Shown: piece after piece, positions 34,086 to 42,321 of the stretch
Layout of the letters: each line of letters opens with the position of its first letter
Numbering within the stretch: the stretch's first letter is position 1
Source of the DNA: Dichloromethanomonas sp964477085
GTDB lineage: Bacteria; Bacillota; Desulfitobacteriia; Desulfitobacteriales; Syntrophobotulaceae
DNA length: 53,815 nt
Assembly: GCA_964477085.1 (NCBI GenBank)
Contig: CAYZDF010000013.1
Location: 1 to 53,815, forward strand
Reading direction: 5' to 3'
The notes under the pieces: model-generated
The model's database searches: none
What the model was told of the DNA's origin: nothing
The model's input: the letters and a program-made list of their open reading frames with translations, nothing else
Position numbers and translations under genes: made by a program

Positions 34086-34122
34086 GAAGAAACCCACTGA
34101 GACTATCTCGGTGGGATTCTTC
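34086..34122. terminator. Long hairpin between convergent rfbB and glycosyltransferase
   Basis: GAAGAAACCCAC pairs with GTGGGATTCTTC with one mismatch and extends inward by GAG/CTC. It lies between convergent genes; the following T content is low. Confidence 0.6.
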
Positions 34123-34136
34123 GTTAAATTACTGCT

Positions 34137-34841
34137 TTAATCTAACTGCCGAATTACCCGAGGTTTGAAGTTAGAAACCTTAGCGACAACCTGGCAATAT
34201 TGTTTCAGTAATTCATTATTATTCATCTTAAATGTGTGCAGACTGAGATCATTCCGGCGAATATAAGCAAAATTGTATTTGTCAATTGCATAAATTTTAA
34301 TGCCGTTTTGGCTGCAATCCGCTCCAAATTGTTCGTCCGTCGTATTACTGTCAATAAACCGGACTTTATCAAAGATACTTCTTTTCATGAACAAAGTACA
34401 GCCAATAATATAATCGACATAGCTGTTTTCCCGGCCGGGATGTAAAAGCGCCAATATTTTTTCCTCTTCAAAAAAGACAAAGTGTGTTTTCTTGCCCAAT
34501 ACCCCGGCATCACTGGATGGGGCTATTTGCATAAACTCATTTAAATATCGAGAACCGTAATAATCATCATGATCAAAAACAGCAATATAGGGATACCTGG
34601 TTTGACCCACAGCGTGATTTAAGCATGTTCCTACCGAAGCTTCAGGGAATTGTATAATTTTTACTTCTGGATATGCTTTGGCTTTCCAGTGCCAATCGAC
34701 GATGTTTAAGTCGGGGTTATTAAGGATAATAATCAATTCCTTTACAGGATAAGCCTGTCTGCGGTAATTGGAGAAAATATTATCCATATAAAAAGGAAAA
34801 TGAGTACACGTAATGATTGATACACCATCTTGACTTTTCAT
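34137..34841 (-). CDS. Glycosyltransferase family 2 protein, short
   Basis: GT-A fold protein of 234 aa. It shows the family-2 start VSIITCTHFPFYMDNI, the nucleotide-binding ELIIILNNPD and a DxD motif in FDHDDYYG (Asp90, Asp92). The ending AYIRRNDLSLHTF is seen in glycosyltransferases that contain a ricin-type or spore-surface partner in Clostridia, but no such domain is fused here. It lacks the five-Cys cluster of the other three. AAGGAGCGG precedes ATG. Last gene of the 36.9-34.1 kb minus-strand unit. Confidence 0.78.
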   Translation of the reverse strand: MKSQDGVSIITCTHFPFYMDNIFSNYRRQAYPVKELIIILNNPDLNIVDWHWKAKAYPEVKIIQFPEASVGTCLNHAVGQTRYPYIAVFDHDDYYGSRYLNEFMQIAPSSDAGVLGKKTHFVFFEEEKILALLHPGRENSYVDYIIGCTLFMKRSIFDKVRFIDSNTTDEQFGADCSQNGIKIYAIDKYNFAYIRRNDLSLHTFKMNNNELLKQYCQVVAKVSNFKPRVIRQLD

Positions 34842-34867
34842 CTGCCGCTCCTTCTATTCGTTAGAAA

Positions 34868-35983
34868 TCAAGAAAGAAATTGTTCTAGAATGGAAGATCT
34901 GAATTTCATTTGGGTTGCGAAATCAAATACTTCCCTGAATTTTGCCTGTCCACATAAGGACATCCGATATAAATTTTCCGGTTCTCGGTAATAGTTTAGG
35001 ATACTGTCTGCAATATTACCGGCATGAGGCGGGATAATAAACAGTTCTTTTTCATGCTGGAAATGCGTATTCATTTTCAACTCGTCGGTACAGAAAACAC
35101 CAACCCCATGCAAAGCGGCGTCGATACAGCATCCTGTCGGAAAGCCGTCGAAGCTTTTTCCGGGTATGAGCAGGAATGGAAGGTTCGGTGAGACAATAAT
35201 ATCCATTTCAGCATAGAATTCCGGAAAAAAATTTTTATTTCTGAGGCCGTAAAATTCAATTCGGTTCCCCAGTTCCTCGACCCCGATATCATACCTATCA
35301 AATTGGCCGACTACATGAAACCTTACATCCTCAGTAATTGCTGCCAGCTTTTTGCATACCTCAATAAAAGTTGGATATCCCTTGTCAAGACCTTGAAGCA
35401 TATATTTATTGGCCACAAAACAGATATCAAAAGTATTTTTGTCTTTTTTATAGCGTTTTTTAGTTATCGTGGTCTGAAAGAATTCAGGATGGGTTACCAT
35501 CCCGTAAATATAGGCTATTTTGTCAGGAGCAGCAAAACCGCGGTTGATAATGTAATCGTAAATGATCTTCTGTGTTACAATTACTTTTCTCAAAAGCGGT
35601 GATTGGAGTACATTTTTCAACTTGGCGTCAATCTCATTATCATTAAACCAGAAACCTCCCCCTGGGTATAGTTCTAAGACAAACGGCGTGTTGGCCAGTT
35701 CATATACAAAGTGAAAAGCGGCGGCATTACTTAAAAAAACGGTATAAAATAAAGCGTAAGACTGTCCTGTCCAGTCAAACTGAGTAAATGGCTTGACTCT
35801 ATTTTCTATATGGGGGTAAGCCGCGGCATATTCTTGATGATGCATCTCATAGCTGGTGGAAAAAACCTCACAGTTGGGAAATTTCTCTAAATAATAGTTG
35901 AATTCGCCTATTCGGAAACCTGTCGTCAGATTGGGAAAATAGTCATCTAAAATCGCAAATTTTTGGTGATCGATACAAGCCAT
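34868..35983 (-). CDS. Glycosyltransferase, GT4-like (GT-B fold)
   Basis: 371-aa putative glycosyltransferase with two Rossmann-like halves. The second has VRFHVVGQFDR, a region around IEFYGLRNKNFFPEFYAEMDIIVSPN and the donor-binding FPTGCCIDAALHGVGVF, where the family E-x7-E is changed. GT-B assignment rests on this overall pattern. ATG 35983 lies ten bases after GAGAGG; the upstream ATG 36004 has no site. Sits between a GT2 gene and paralogue C. Confidence 0.68.
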   Translation of the reverse strand: MACIDHQKFAILDDYFPNLTTGFRIGEFNYYLEKFPNCEVFSTSYEMHHQEYAAAYPHIENRVKPFTQFDWTGQSYALFYTVFLSNAAAFHFVYELANTPFVLELYPGGGFWFNDNEIDAKLKNVLQSPLLRKVIVTQKIIYDYIINRGFAAPDKIAYIYGMVTHPEFFQTTITKKRYKKDKNTFDICFVANKYMLQGLDKGYPTFIEVCKKLAAITEDVRFHVVGQFDRYDIGVEELGNRIEFYGLRNKNFFPEFYAEMDIIVSPNLPFLLIPGKSFDGFPTGCCIDAALHGVGVFCTDELKMNTHFQHEKELFIIPPHAGNIADSILNYYREPENLYRMSLCGQAKFREVFDFATQMKFRSSILEQFLS

Positions 35984-36018
35984 TTCTCTTTTACCTCTCG
36001 TCATTTTTTTAAACTGAT

Positions 36019-36918
36019 CTAATTGGCATTGTTGGCATAGAAATTAAAGTTTTCCTGCGCCCAGTTCATGTGGTAGAGGTGTTTTTTGTAGGATTCAGGA
36101 TCATGAATGGACGCGCAGTAAACCGTTCTTTTGCCCTGATTTAGTTCTTGGAAATACTCATGGTATTTCCATCCGTGGGTTAAAACAAAAGGTTCATTTT
36201 TATGCTTACTGTTCCTGAGGGTAAAGCAGTTGGAGTTAATCTTGCCAAGTGTGCACCACGGGCTGGCTTCACAGGACTCACAAGGAATAATCTGGGTCAT
36301 ATCAATGGGAACGTCGATGACATACCCTGCTTTGAAGGGGGTATAGTTATTGACGCGAAGGGACAGTTCGGCATCTCCATAACCATTTTCTTCGCACCAG
36401 TAGCCAATGATATTGATAAGTTCCGGTCTTAAGCACTGGCAATGTCCGGGCACGAAGTCCAATTGATTACCAATAGTGGTACTCTTAAGCTGAAGGTATG
36501 AAACACCATTTCTTTCTTGGCCAATAACCTCGGGATAATACACCGGATACGGATGAGCTCTGGCTAGCCCCAGGAGTCCCACTTCTGGAAAAGCGTTAAA
36601 GACTTTCATGAACCTGCTTATCCAATCGGGGGCATAAATATTTACATCACTTTCCACGACAAAAAAATACTGATCAGGCCTTCTGCGAGCCAGATTATAA
36701 TTAATAGCGTAAATAGGTCCATAATTAACAGAAAACCTTGTCTTAGACTTTATACGGTTGTCATGGAGGCTTTGAATATACTCCCATGTCCCGTCCATCG
36801 AATTATTATCGATGATATGGAGTTCAAAATCATCTGTCGTCCTCAAGAGCGAATTTAAATTTCTGGCGGTTAACCCCAGTCTATGAAACGTTGAATAGCT
36901 TATGAAAGGAGGTGTCAT
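36019..36918 (-). CDS. GT-A glycosyltransferase with five-Cys cluster, paralogue C
   Basis: Third paralogue, 299 aa, heading the right-hand minus-strand unit. YSTFHRLGLT replaces the FNRLG strand; the metal motif is ESD at 89-91 instead of DxD; YGDAE is intact at 180-184. Cys213, 216, 222, 231 and Cys268 match the spacing of A and B exactly; extra Cys160, 162 and 175 are unique. ATG 36918 is eight bases after CAGGAG; the GTG at 36927 touches that site. Ends AQENF like WALEN in the others. Confidence 0.82.
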   Translation of the reverse strand: MTPPFISYSTFHRLGLTARNLNSLLRTTDDFELHIIDNNSMDGTWEYIQSLHDNRIKSKTRFSVNYGPIYAINYNLARRRPDQYFFVVESDVNIYAPDWISRFMKVFNAFPEVGLLGLARAHPYPVYYPEVIGQERNGVSYLQLKSTTIGNQLDFVPGHCQCLRPELINIIGYWCEENGYGDAELSLRVNNYTPFKAGYVIDVPIDMTQIIPCESCEASPWCTLGKINSNCFTLRNSKHKNEPFVLTHGWKYHEYFQELNQGKRTVYCASIHDPESYKKHLYHMNWAQENFNFYANNAN

Positions 36919-37211
36919 ATCTATCACTCCTGCATTTTTTAGTTTTCTCTATCATAGTATTAGCAAAGTGGACAAGATGGTACAAAAAGTGAGACAAATA
37001 TGCTCAATGTATCTGATTAATTTTTTCCCGACATCTGTCACGACCTATGTTTTATTTTTTGACCCTGTATGTCAAGGGGAGCATAATATTTTGTAATGGT
37101 CCGCAATTTTAAACAGTAAGAGCTTAGCATGTATTTTTTAATGTTAGGCATTATGTCGTTGAAGATAATTATAAATTTTATTTTTGGATACCATAGTTTT
37201 TTACATTTTAC
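36919..37211. other. Intergenic region between the glycan island and the histidine region
   Basis: About 290 AT-rich bases without a supported gene. It must hold the promoter for the minus-strand glycosyltransferase unit, but only weak matches are visible there. No repeats or integrase remnants mark the island border. Confidence 0.5.
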
Positions 37212-37252
37212 TTGACAGCAGCCCAATACTTTCATAAATTAAAGTATGAAAG
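37212..37252 (+). promoter_or_regulatory. yerC promoter overlapped by palindromic operator
   Basis: TTGACA (37212-37217), 17-base spacer, TAAATT (37235-37240). Two overlapping palindromes cover the -10: ATACTTT (37226-37232) with AAAGTAT (37241-37247), and CTTTCATA (37229-37236) with TATGAAAG (37245-37252). The arrangement is that of a repressor site; the regulator is probably the yerC product itself. Confidence 0.65.
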
Positions 37253-37296
37253 GCTGAAAGTAAATGAAGCTTGCCGGCATGCGGAGGTGTAATCAA

Positions 37297-37602
37297 ATGG
37301 ATCAAAGGCTGAAAGATAATCTGACAGACGCCCTTTTCGATGCCATACTCCTTTTAGAAACCAAAGAAGAGTGCTATAAATTCTTTCAGGATATTGCCAC
37401 AGTAGCAGAGATTAAAGCGCTGGCCCAGCGTCTTGAGGTGGCAAGAATGTTGGAAGAGGATGTAACCTATACCAAGATTGCCGATCTGACAGGCGCCAGT
37501 TCTGCTACGATCAGCAGGGTGAAACGATGCCTTAATTATGGTGCTGATGGGTATAAAATGATCCTGGAAAGGCTTGCTCAGAATAAAAATCAAGAACCGT
37601 AA
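37297..37602 (+). CDS. yerC: YerC/YecD family TrpR-like regulator (HisR candidate)
   Basis: Small helix-turn-helix protein of the TrpR superfamily, 101 aa. Core EECYKFFQDIATVAEIKALA, RLEVARML and the recognition region TGASSATISRVKRCLNYG are near-identical to B. subtilis YerC. In Gram-positive bacteria this family has been proposed as the histidine repressor HisR. Its place just before hisZ, a palindrome over its own promoter, and a similar site before hisG support that here. ATG 37297 follows GGAGGTG; the frame open to 37264 lacks a site. Confidence 0.88.
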   Translation: MDQRLKDNLTDALFDAILLLETKEECYKFFQDIATVAEIKALAQRLEVARMLEEDVTYTKIADLTGASSATISRVKRCLNYGADGYKMILERLAQNKNQEP

Positions 37603-37746
37603 TATTGCTTCAAGGTCTTCTGAACCATTTGAATGAAAACAAAAAATCATCTTCGAGAAAAAGAGCTAATACCTATAGGTGTACCGGATATATATTTGAA
37701 AACCACATCAAAGAATACTGAAAATTTAGCTAGAGAGGTGCTTAGT

Positions 37747-38901
37747 ATGGAGCGATCACAATTAGGACTCAAACTTCCTGAAGGCATGAGAGATTTACTC
37801 CCAGCGGAATTAGCATGGTTGGAAAGCCTAGAAGCCAAAGCCGTTCAGGTATGTAAGAATTGGTCATACCAAAAAGTTGCCACTCCGGGATTAGAATATA
37901 GAGCTTGTGTGGAACCTGATGCCAATAAAGATGATCATCTATATAAGTTTTTTGATAAGAACGGTCATATTTTAGTTCTTAGACCTGAATACACCACTCC
38001 CATAGCCAGAATGGTGGCGAATAGACAGAAGGGTGGGTTATTTCCCCTCAGATTTTGTTACAGCGGAGATGTTTATCGTAATGATTCCGCTCGCTATCGG
38101 GAATTTCGGCAAGTCGGTGTCGAATTAGTCGGCTCAGGCTCAGATATCGCTGATGCCGAAGTGATCGCTTTAGCTGTCGAGATTATGAAGAATCTTGAGA
38201 TCAGAAATTTTCAGCTGAGTCTGGGACATAACGGGATATTCTCCGGACTGGCTGACGAGATGAATTTCAGTCCCAAGCTTAGGGAAGAGCTTGAAAATGG
38301 CATCGCCCGTAAAGATATGGTCAAACTGGAAAGTGTAATTTCCGGCAGTGCTATTCCCGATGCCGCTAAACAACTCTTGCTTTCCATGCCCCATCTGACC
38401 GGTAAGGAAGAGGTATTGGACAAACTTCAAAACTGGAATCATATCTCTCCCATCCGTCGGGCAGTGGAATCACTAAGAACCATTTACTTATATCTTAAGG
38501 ACTTCGGAATTCAGGACTATGTAACCCTTGATTTAGGTATTTTGCGAGGATTCTCTTATTACACAGGGGCGATTTTTGAAGGATATCTTCCGGGAATTGG
38601 TATTCCGGTAATTGAAGGAGGCCGTTACGACAACCTTTACGCTGATTTTGGCATGAACCTTCCAGCAACCGGCTTTGCAGTTAATCTGGGCATCATGCTC
38701 GATCAACTGACAGAATTTGAAGTAGAGAACGCAGATATTCTGGTTTACGGTCAATCACAGGGAGCTGTGATAAAGCGCTGCCGTGAAATCCGAAAGGGCG
38801 GTAAAAAAGTGGAGATGGTCTTGGGGTTCATGACGGATACCGATGCCAAGAAGCTAGCATCAATGAAAGGAATTCCAGAGGTGGAAAGAGCCGACAGTTA
38901 A
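37747..38901 (+). CDS. hisZ: ATP phosphoribosyltransferase regulatory subunit
   Basis: Histidyl-tRNA synthetase-like paralogue lacking the anticodon domain; forms a hetero-octamer with short HisG and provides histidine feedback. Class II motifs visible: LPEGMRDLLP, LRPEYTTPIARMVA, RFCYSGDVYRND and GGRYDNL. From ATG 37747 (site GAGAGGTG) it is 384 aa, normal for HisZ; the open frame to 37633 is without a ribosome site and is rejected. It is separated from hisG by pfkA, an uncommon arrangement. Confidence 0.93.
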   Translation: MERSQLGLKLPEGMRDLLPAELAWLESLEAKAVQVCKNWSYQKVATPGLEYRACVEPDANKDDHLYKFFDKNGHILVLRPEYTTPIARMVANRQKGGLFPLRFCYSGDVYRNDSARYREFRQVGVELVGSGSDIADAEVIALAVEIMKNLEIRNFQLSLGHNGIFSGLADEMNFSPKLREELENGIARKDMVKLESVISGSAIPDAAKQLLLSMPHLTGKEEVLDKLQNWNHISPIRRAVESLRTIYLYLKDFGIQDYVTLDLGILRGFSYYTGAIFEGYLPGIGIPVIEGGRYDNLYADFGMNLPATGFAVNLGIMLDQLTEFEVENADILVYGQSQGAVIKRCREIRKGGKKVEMVLGFMTDTDAKKLASMKGIPEVERADS

Positions 38902-38964
38902 AGGTTTGGCCTTGGTGTTAATTGATTTTGTTATAGAATTTTACAGTTTTTAGGAGGGTGAGCC

Positions 38965-40047
38965 ATGGTCAAAAAAATTGCTGTCTTAACAGGAGGAGGA
39001 GACTGTCCGGGCTTAAACGCTGTGATCAGAGCCGTGGTGAGAACGGCAGTTCATCAGGGACTGGAAGTCGTGGGTATCCGAGATGGCTTTAAGGGAGCTG
39101 TTGAAGGTGATTTCCTGCCCTTGGGTCTTAAAGAAGTATCTGGCATACTACCTAGGGGAGGCACCATCCTGGGAACGTCCAACAGGGATAATCCATTTGC
39201 TTATTGGCTTGACATCAATGGGCAAAGTGTTCAAGAAGATCGTTCTGATCAAGTCCTTCGCAATCTGGATGATATCGGGGTTGAAGTACTGGTCGTGATC
39301 GGTGGCGATGGCAGCCTCAATATCGCTTTGGAGCTTTCCCGGAAAGGGCTAAAGGTAGTGGGTGTTCCTAAAACGATCGATAATGATTTGATGGCCACGG
39401 ATTTTACCTTTGGTTTCCAATCAGCCGTGGAAACGGCTCAGGAAGCTTTGGATAAACTCCATACAACAGCAGAATCACACCACCGCGTCATGATTCTGGA
39501 GGTAATGGGTCGTTATGCCGGCTGGATCGCACTCTATTCAGGCATTGCAGGCGGAGCGGATGTTATCTTAATACCGGAAATCCCTTACGACATTGAAAAA
39601 GTAGCACAAGCAGTTAATGTCAGAAAGGAACGTGGCAAAAAGTTCAGCATCATAGTTGTAGCCGAAGGAGCTAAACCTTTAGGTGGAAAAATGGTTGTGG
39701 AACGGACGATTGCGGGAAGGACTGACCCCATTAAATTAGGCGGAATCGGCTCTAAGGTAGCGGCTGACCTAGAAGGTCTGATCGGATTAGAAACCCGAGT
39801 CACGGTACTGGGGCATATCCAAAGGGGAGGTTCTCCCAATACTTACGATCGGGTATTAGCAACGCGTTATGGGGTTGCTGCGTTTGATGCCGTTATGCAG
39901 CAGGAATTCGGTAAGATGGTCGCTCTTCAAGGCTCGCAGATCGTCACCGTTCCCCTGATAGATGCTGTCAATCAGCTAAAGAAGATTCCTCTGGATGACC
40001 AAGTATTACAGATGGCCAGAAAACTTGGCTTGGAGTTCGGGGACTAA
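38965..40047 (+). CDS. pfkA: 6-phosphofructokinase, GGDGS/PKTIDND type
   Basis: Phosphorylates fructose-6-phosphate. N-terminus GGGDCPGLNA, phospho-donor loop GGDGS (113-117) and catalytic TIDND (137-141) are clear. The donor-determining positions (E. coli 104 and 124) are Gly116 and Lys136. Gly points to ATP and Lys to pyrophosphate enzymes, placing this protein in the mixed or group III set, where ATP use is common but not certain. 360 aa is longer than bacterial ATP-PFK (~320). AGGAGG precedes ATG. Terminator follows. Confidence 0.92.
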   Translation: MVKKIAVLTGGGDCPGLNAVIRAVVRTAVHQGLEVVGIRDGFKGAVEGDFLPLGLKEVSGILPRGGTILGTSNRDNPFAYWLDINGQSVQEDRSDQVLRNLDDIGVEVLVVIGGDGSLNIALELSRKGLKVVGVPKTIDNDLMATDFTFGFQSAVETAQEALDKLHTTAESHHRVMILEVMGRYAGWIALYSGIAGGADVILIPEIPYDIEKVAQAVNVRKERGKKFSIIVVAEGAKPLGGKMVVERTIAGRTDPIKLGGIGSKVAADLEGLIGLETRVTVLGHIQRGGSPNTYDRVLATRYGVAAFDAVMQQEFGKMVALQGSQIVTVPLIDAVNQLKKIPLDDQVLQMARKLGLEFGD

Positions 40048-40090
40048 AAATTTGAACAACAGTAAGAAAAAAAGAATAATGAAAATATTT

Positions 40091-40135
40091 ATAACAAGAG
40101 TATTTACAGATGAGGATACTCTTGTTATACTTTTA
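40091..40135 (+). terminator. Terminator between pfkA and hisG
   Basis: A perfect 13-pair stem, ATAACAAGAGTAT (40091-40103) with ATACTCTTGTTAT (40116-40128), 12-base loop, followed by ACTTTTAT. Arms contain a moderate T-tail. Confidence 0.75.
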
Positions 40136-40143
40136 TATGTACT

Positions 40144-40171
40144 TTAACACTTTAACTAATTAAAATATTAA
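40144..40171 (+). promoter_or_regulatory. Putative his operon promoter with HisR-like site
   Basis: TTAACA (40144-40149), 16-base spacer, TATTAA (40166-40171). The spacer region 40147-40168 matches the yerC palindrome (37226-37247) at 17 of 22 positions, keeping ACTTT on the left and AATTAAA in the middle. Confidence 0.5.
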
Positions 40172-40229
40172 ATAACTAAATGCACTTTAATCTAAATCAA
40201 AAATCAAATCTAAATGGAGGGTCCGATAC

Positions 40230-40892
40230 ATGTCCAAAAACTTTTTAACTATCGCTTTACCCAAAGGTAAATTGGCCACAGATTCTGTGAAGCTCTTGAA
40301 CCAGGCAGGCCTGAACTGTGGTGAGATAGAAGAGGATTCCCGTAAGCTGATGTTTGAGTTTCCCCAAGCGGAAGTACGGATAATCATCTGCAGACCGACA
40401 GATATTCCCACTTATGTCGAGTATGGTGCAGCGGATATCGGCTTTGTCGGAAAGGATACCCTGGTTGAACAGAATCTTGATGTCGCTGAATTGGTTGATT
40501 TGAAATTCGGCTTCTGTCGTTTTGTAGTCGCTATGCCGGAAGAGACCCAGCCTCCCAAACTTCCTGATGGAACCTATGATCTCAGTGTCCTCAATCATAA
40601 GCGAGCTGCCACCAAATTTCCCAGGGTAGCCCAGATGTTTTTCAGTGAACGAGGGATGCAGGTAACCCCCATTAAACTGCATGGTAATATCGAACTGGCT
40701 CCCAGGGTAGGATTAGCTGAGATGATCATCGATATCGTTTCGACAGGGGCAACCTTAAAGCAGAATAAACTCGTAGAGATCGCTCCGATCATGGAAGCCA
40801 CTACCCGTATGATTGCCAATCGTGTCTCTTATAGACTGAAGTACGAAAGGATCCAGGGGTTAGCGGAGAAACTAAGGGAACTGGTAAAATAG
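40230..40892 (+). CDS. hisG: ATP phosphoribosyltransferase, short form
   Basis: First step of histidine synthesis: condenses ATP with PRPP. 220 aa, the HisG_S class, which lacks the C-terminal regulatory domain and needs HisZ, present upstream. Motifs: IALPKGKLA at the N-terminus, AADIGFVGKDTL, and the PRPP-binding DIVSTGATLKQNKL. TGGAGGGT precedes ATG. Head of hisG-D-C-B-H-A-F-IE. Confidence 0.96.
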   Translation: MSKNFLTIALPKGKLATDSVKLLNQAGLNCGEIEEDSRKLMFEFPQAEVRIIICRPTDIPTYVEYGAADIGFVGKDTLVEQNLDVAELVDLKFGFCRFVVAMPEETQPPKLPDGTYDLSVLNHKRAATKFPRVAQMFFSERGMQVTPIKLHGNIELAPRVGLAEMIIDIVSTGATLKQNKLVEIAPIMEATTRMIANRVSYRLKYERIQGLAEKLRELVK

Positions 40893-40906
40893 AAATATCC
40901 TATCGA

Positions 40907-40948
40907 TACATCGACAAGGGTAGATCGACACGTGTAAGCATCGATGTA
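40907..40948. repeat. Inverted repeat between hisG and hisD
   Basis: TACATCGA (40907-40914) and TCGATGTA (40941-40948) form an 8-base inverted repeat within the 148-base hisG-hisD gap; further TCGA-containing repeats lie between them. Possibly an RNA processing or attenuation hairpin. Confidence 0.4.
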
Positions 40949-41040
40949 AAGTTACAATTCAGTTTCTCTAAAAACTAAAACCAATTCAAAATAAAAATCT
41001 CAATGAGAAAGACATGTATTAAGATGAAGGAGTAATAAAA

Positions 41041-42321
41041 ATGAAGATCGTTCAAAAATACGAACAACTCGATCTGCAGAAGCTGATCGCCAAATCTTAT
41101 GGTGATGATGCATTGTTAGAAGCAAAAGTAGCAGAGATTATCCAAAAAATCAGAGCTGAAGGTAATAAGGCTTTAATGGAATTCACTGAGAAATTTGATG
41201 GAGTTAACCTACGGGAAAACGGTCTGAGAATAACGGAGCAAGAAATCGATCAGGCCTATGGTTTGGTGGATGATCAATTCCTGGATGCTATTCGTCAAGC
41301 GATTAGAAATATTCGTAAGTATCACGAGAAGCAAAAAAGGGTCTCATGGTTTGAGACCAGTGAAGATGGCAGTATTCTCGGGCAGATGATCAGACCCTTA
41401 CAAAGGGTGGGAATCTATGTGCCGGGGGGAACTGCTGCGTACCCTTCCTCCGTGCTGATGAATGCACTGCCGGCAGCAGTGGCCGGCGTTGAAGAGATTG
41501 TTATGGTTTCTCCTCCTCTGAAAGACGGTTCACTTTTGCCAGAAGTGCTGGTAGCAGCTGCCGAGTGTGGAGTGAAGGAGATCTACAAGGTAGGGGGCGC
41601 TCAGGCTATCGCTGCCCTGGCCTATGGGACGGAAAGTGTTTCCCCTGTTGACAAGATAACCGGTCCCGGTAACATTTTTGTCACCTTAGCCAAGAAGCAA
41701 GTTTACGGTGTGGTGGATATCGATATGCTGGCAGGGCCAAGCGAGATTCTTATTCTGGCTGATGAAAGCGGCGACCCAGGGGAACTGGCGGCCGATCTTC
41801 TTTCCCAAGCTGAACATGATCGACTGGCTTCCTCCATCCTGGTCTCACCTGATCAGGAACTATTAGAAAAGACAGTGATCGAGGTGGAAAGACAACTAGA
41901 GCTATTACCCCGGGCTGATATTGCCAGAGCTTCCTGGGATACCTACGGGGCTGCTATCCTGGTCCGAGACCTGCAAGAAGGGATGGAACTAGCTAATTGT
42001 ATTGCTCCTGAGCACTTTGAACTTGTCGTTAAAAATCCTTTCTCCTGGCTTGGGAGGGTAAAGAATGCCGGTGCTGTCTTCCTTGGCAGTCACACGCCTG
42101 AACCAGTCGGTGACTACTTCGCCGGACCCAATCATGTTCTTCCTACCGGTGGTACTGCCCGTTTCTATTCTGTATTGGATGTCGATGCCTTCATCAAGAA
42201 GATCAGTGTCATCAATTACTCTGATGAAGCACTAAAAAGAGATGCAGATCAGATCATACATTTGGCGAGACGAGAAGGGTTAGAAGCACACGCCAGAGCG
42301 ATAGAGGTGAGAATAAGATGA
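41041..42321 (+). CDS. hisD: Histidinol dehydrogenase
   Basis: Zn2+ and NAD-dependent enzyme making the last two oxidations, histidinol to histidine. Recognised from QRVGIYVPGGTAAYPSSVLM, the GGAQAIAALAYGTESV segment, the signature DKITGPGNIFVTLAK...DMLAGPSEI and the zinc ligands in SQAEHD (Gln/His) and EHFEL. 426 aa is normal. Its last four bases overlap the hisC start (ATGA), so translation is coupled. AGGAG before ATG. Confidence 0.96.
   Translation: MKIVQKYEQLDLQKLIAKSYGDDALLEAKVAEIIQKIRAEGNKALMEFTEKFDGVNLRENGLRITEQEIDQAYGLVDDQFLDAIRQAIRNIRKYHEKQKRVSWFETSEDGSILGQMIRPLQRVGIYVPGGTAAYPSSVLMNALPAAVAGVEEIVMVSPPLKDGSLLPEVLVAAAECGVKEIYKVGGAQAIAALAYGTESVSPVDKITGPGNIFVTLAKKQVYGVVDIDMLAGPSEILILADESGDPGELAADLLSQAEHDRLASSILVSPDQELLEKTVIEVERQLELLPRADIARASWDTYGAAILVRDLQEGMELANCIAPEHFELVVKNPFSWLGRVKNAGAVFLGSHTPEPVGDYFAGPNHVLPTGGTARFYSVLDVDAFIKKISVINYSDEALKRDADQIIHLARREGLEAHARAIEVRIR

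Noticed and set aside
24879..37211. Integrative element or phage origin for the glycan island
   Set aside because: No integrase, transposase, tRNA, attachment-like direct repeat or IS end was found at either border.
37633..37746. N-terminal extension of HisZ
   Set aside because: No ribosome site at ATG 37633; the 38 extra residues do not look like HisZ, and ATG 37747 has a proper site.
40048..40229. T-box or histidine leader peptide before hisG
   Set aside because: No run of His codons, no T-box sequence (TGGNACCGCG-like) and no long leader; the palindrome explains control better.
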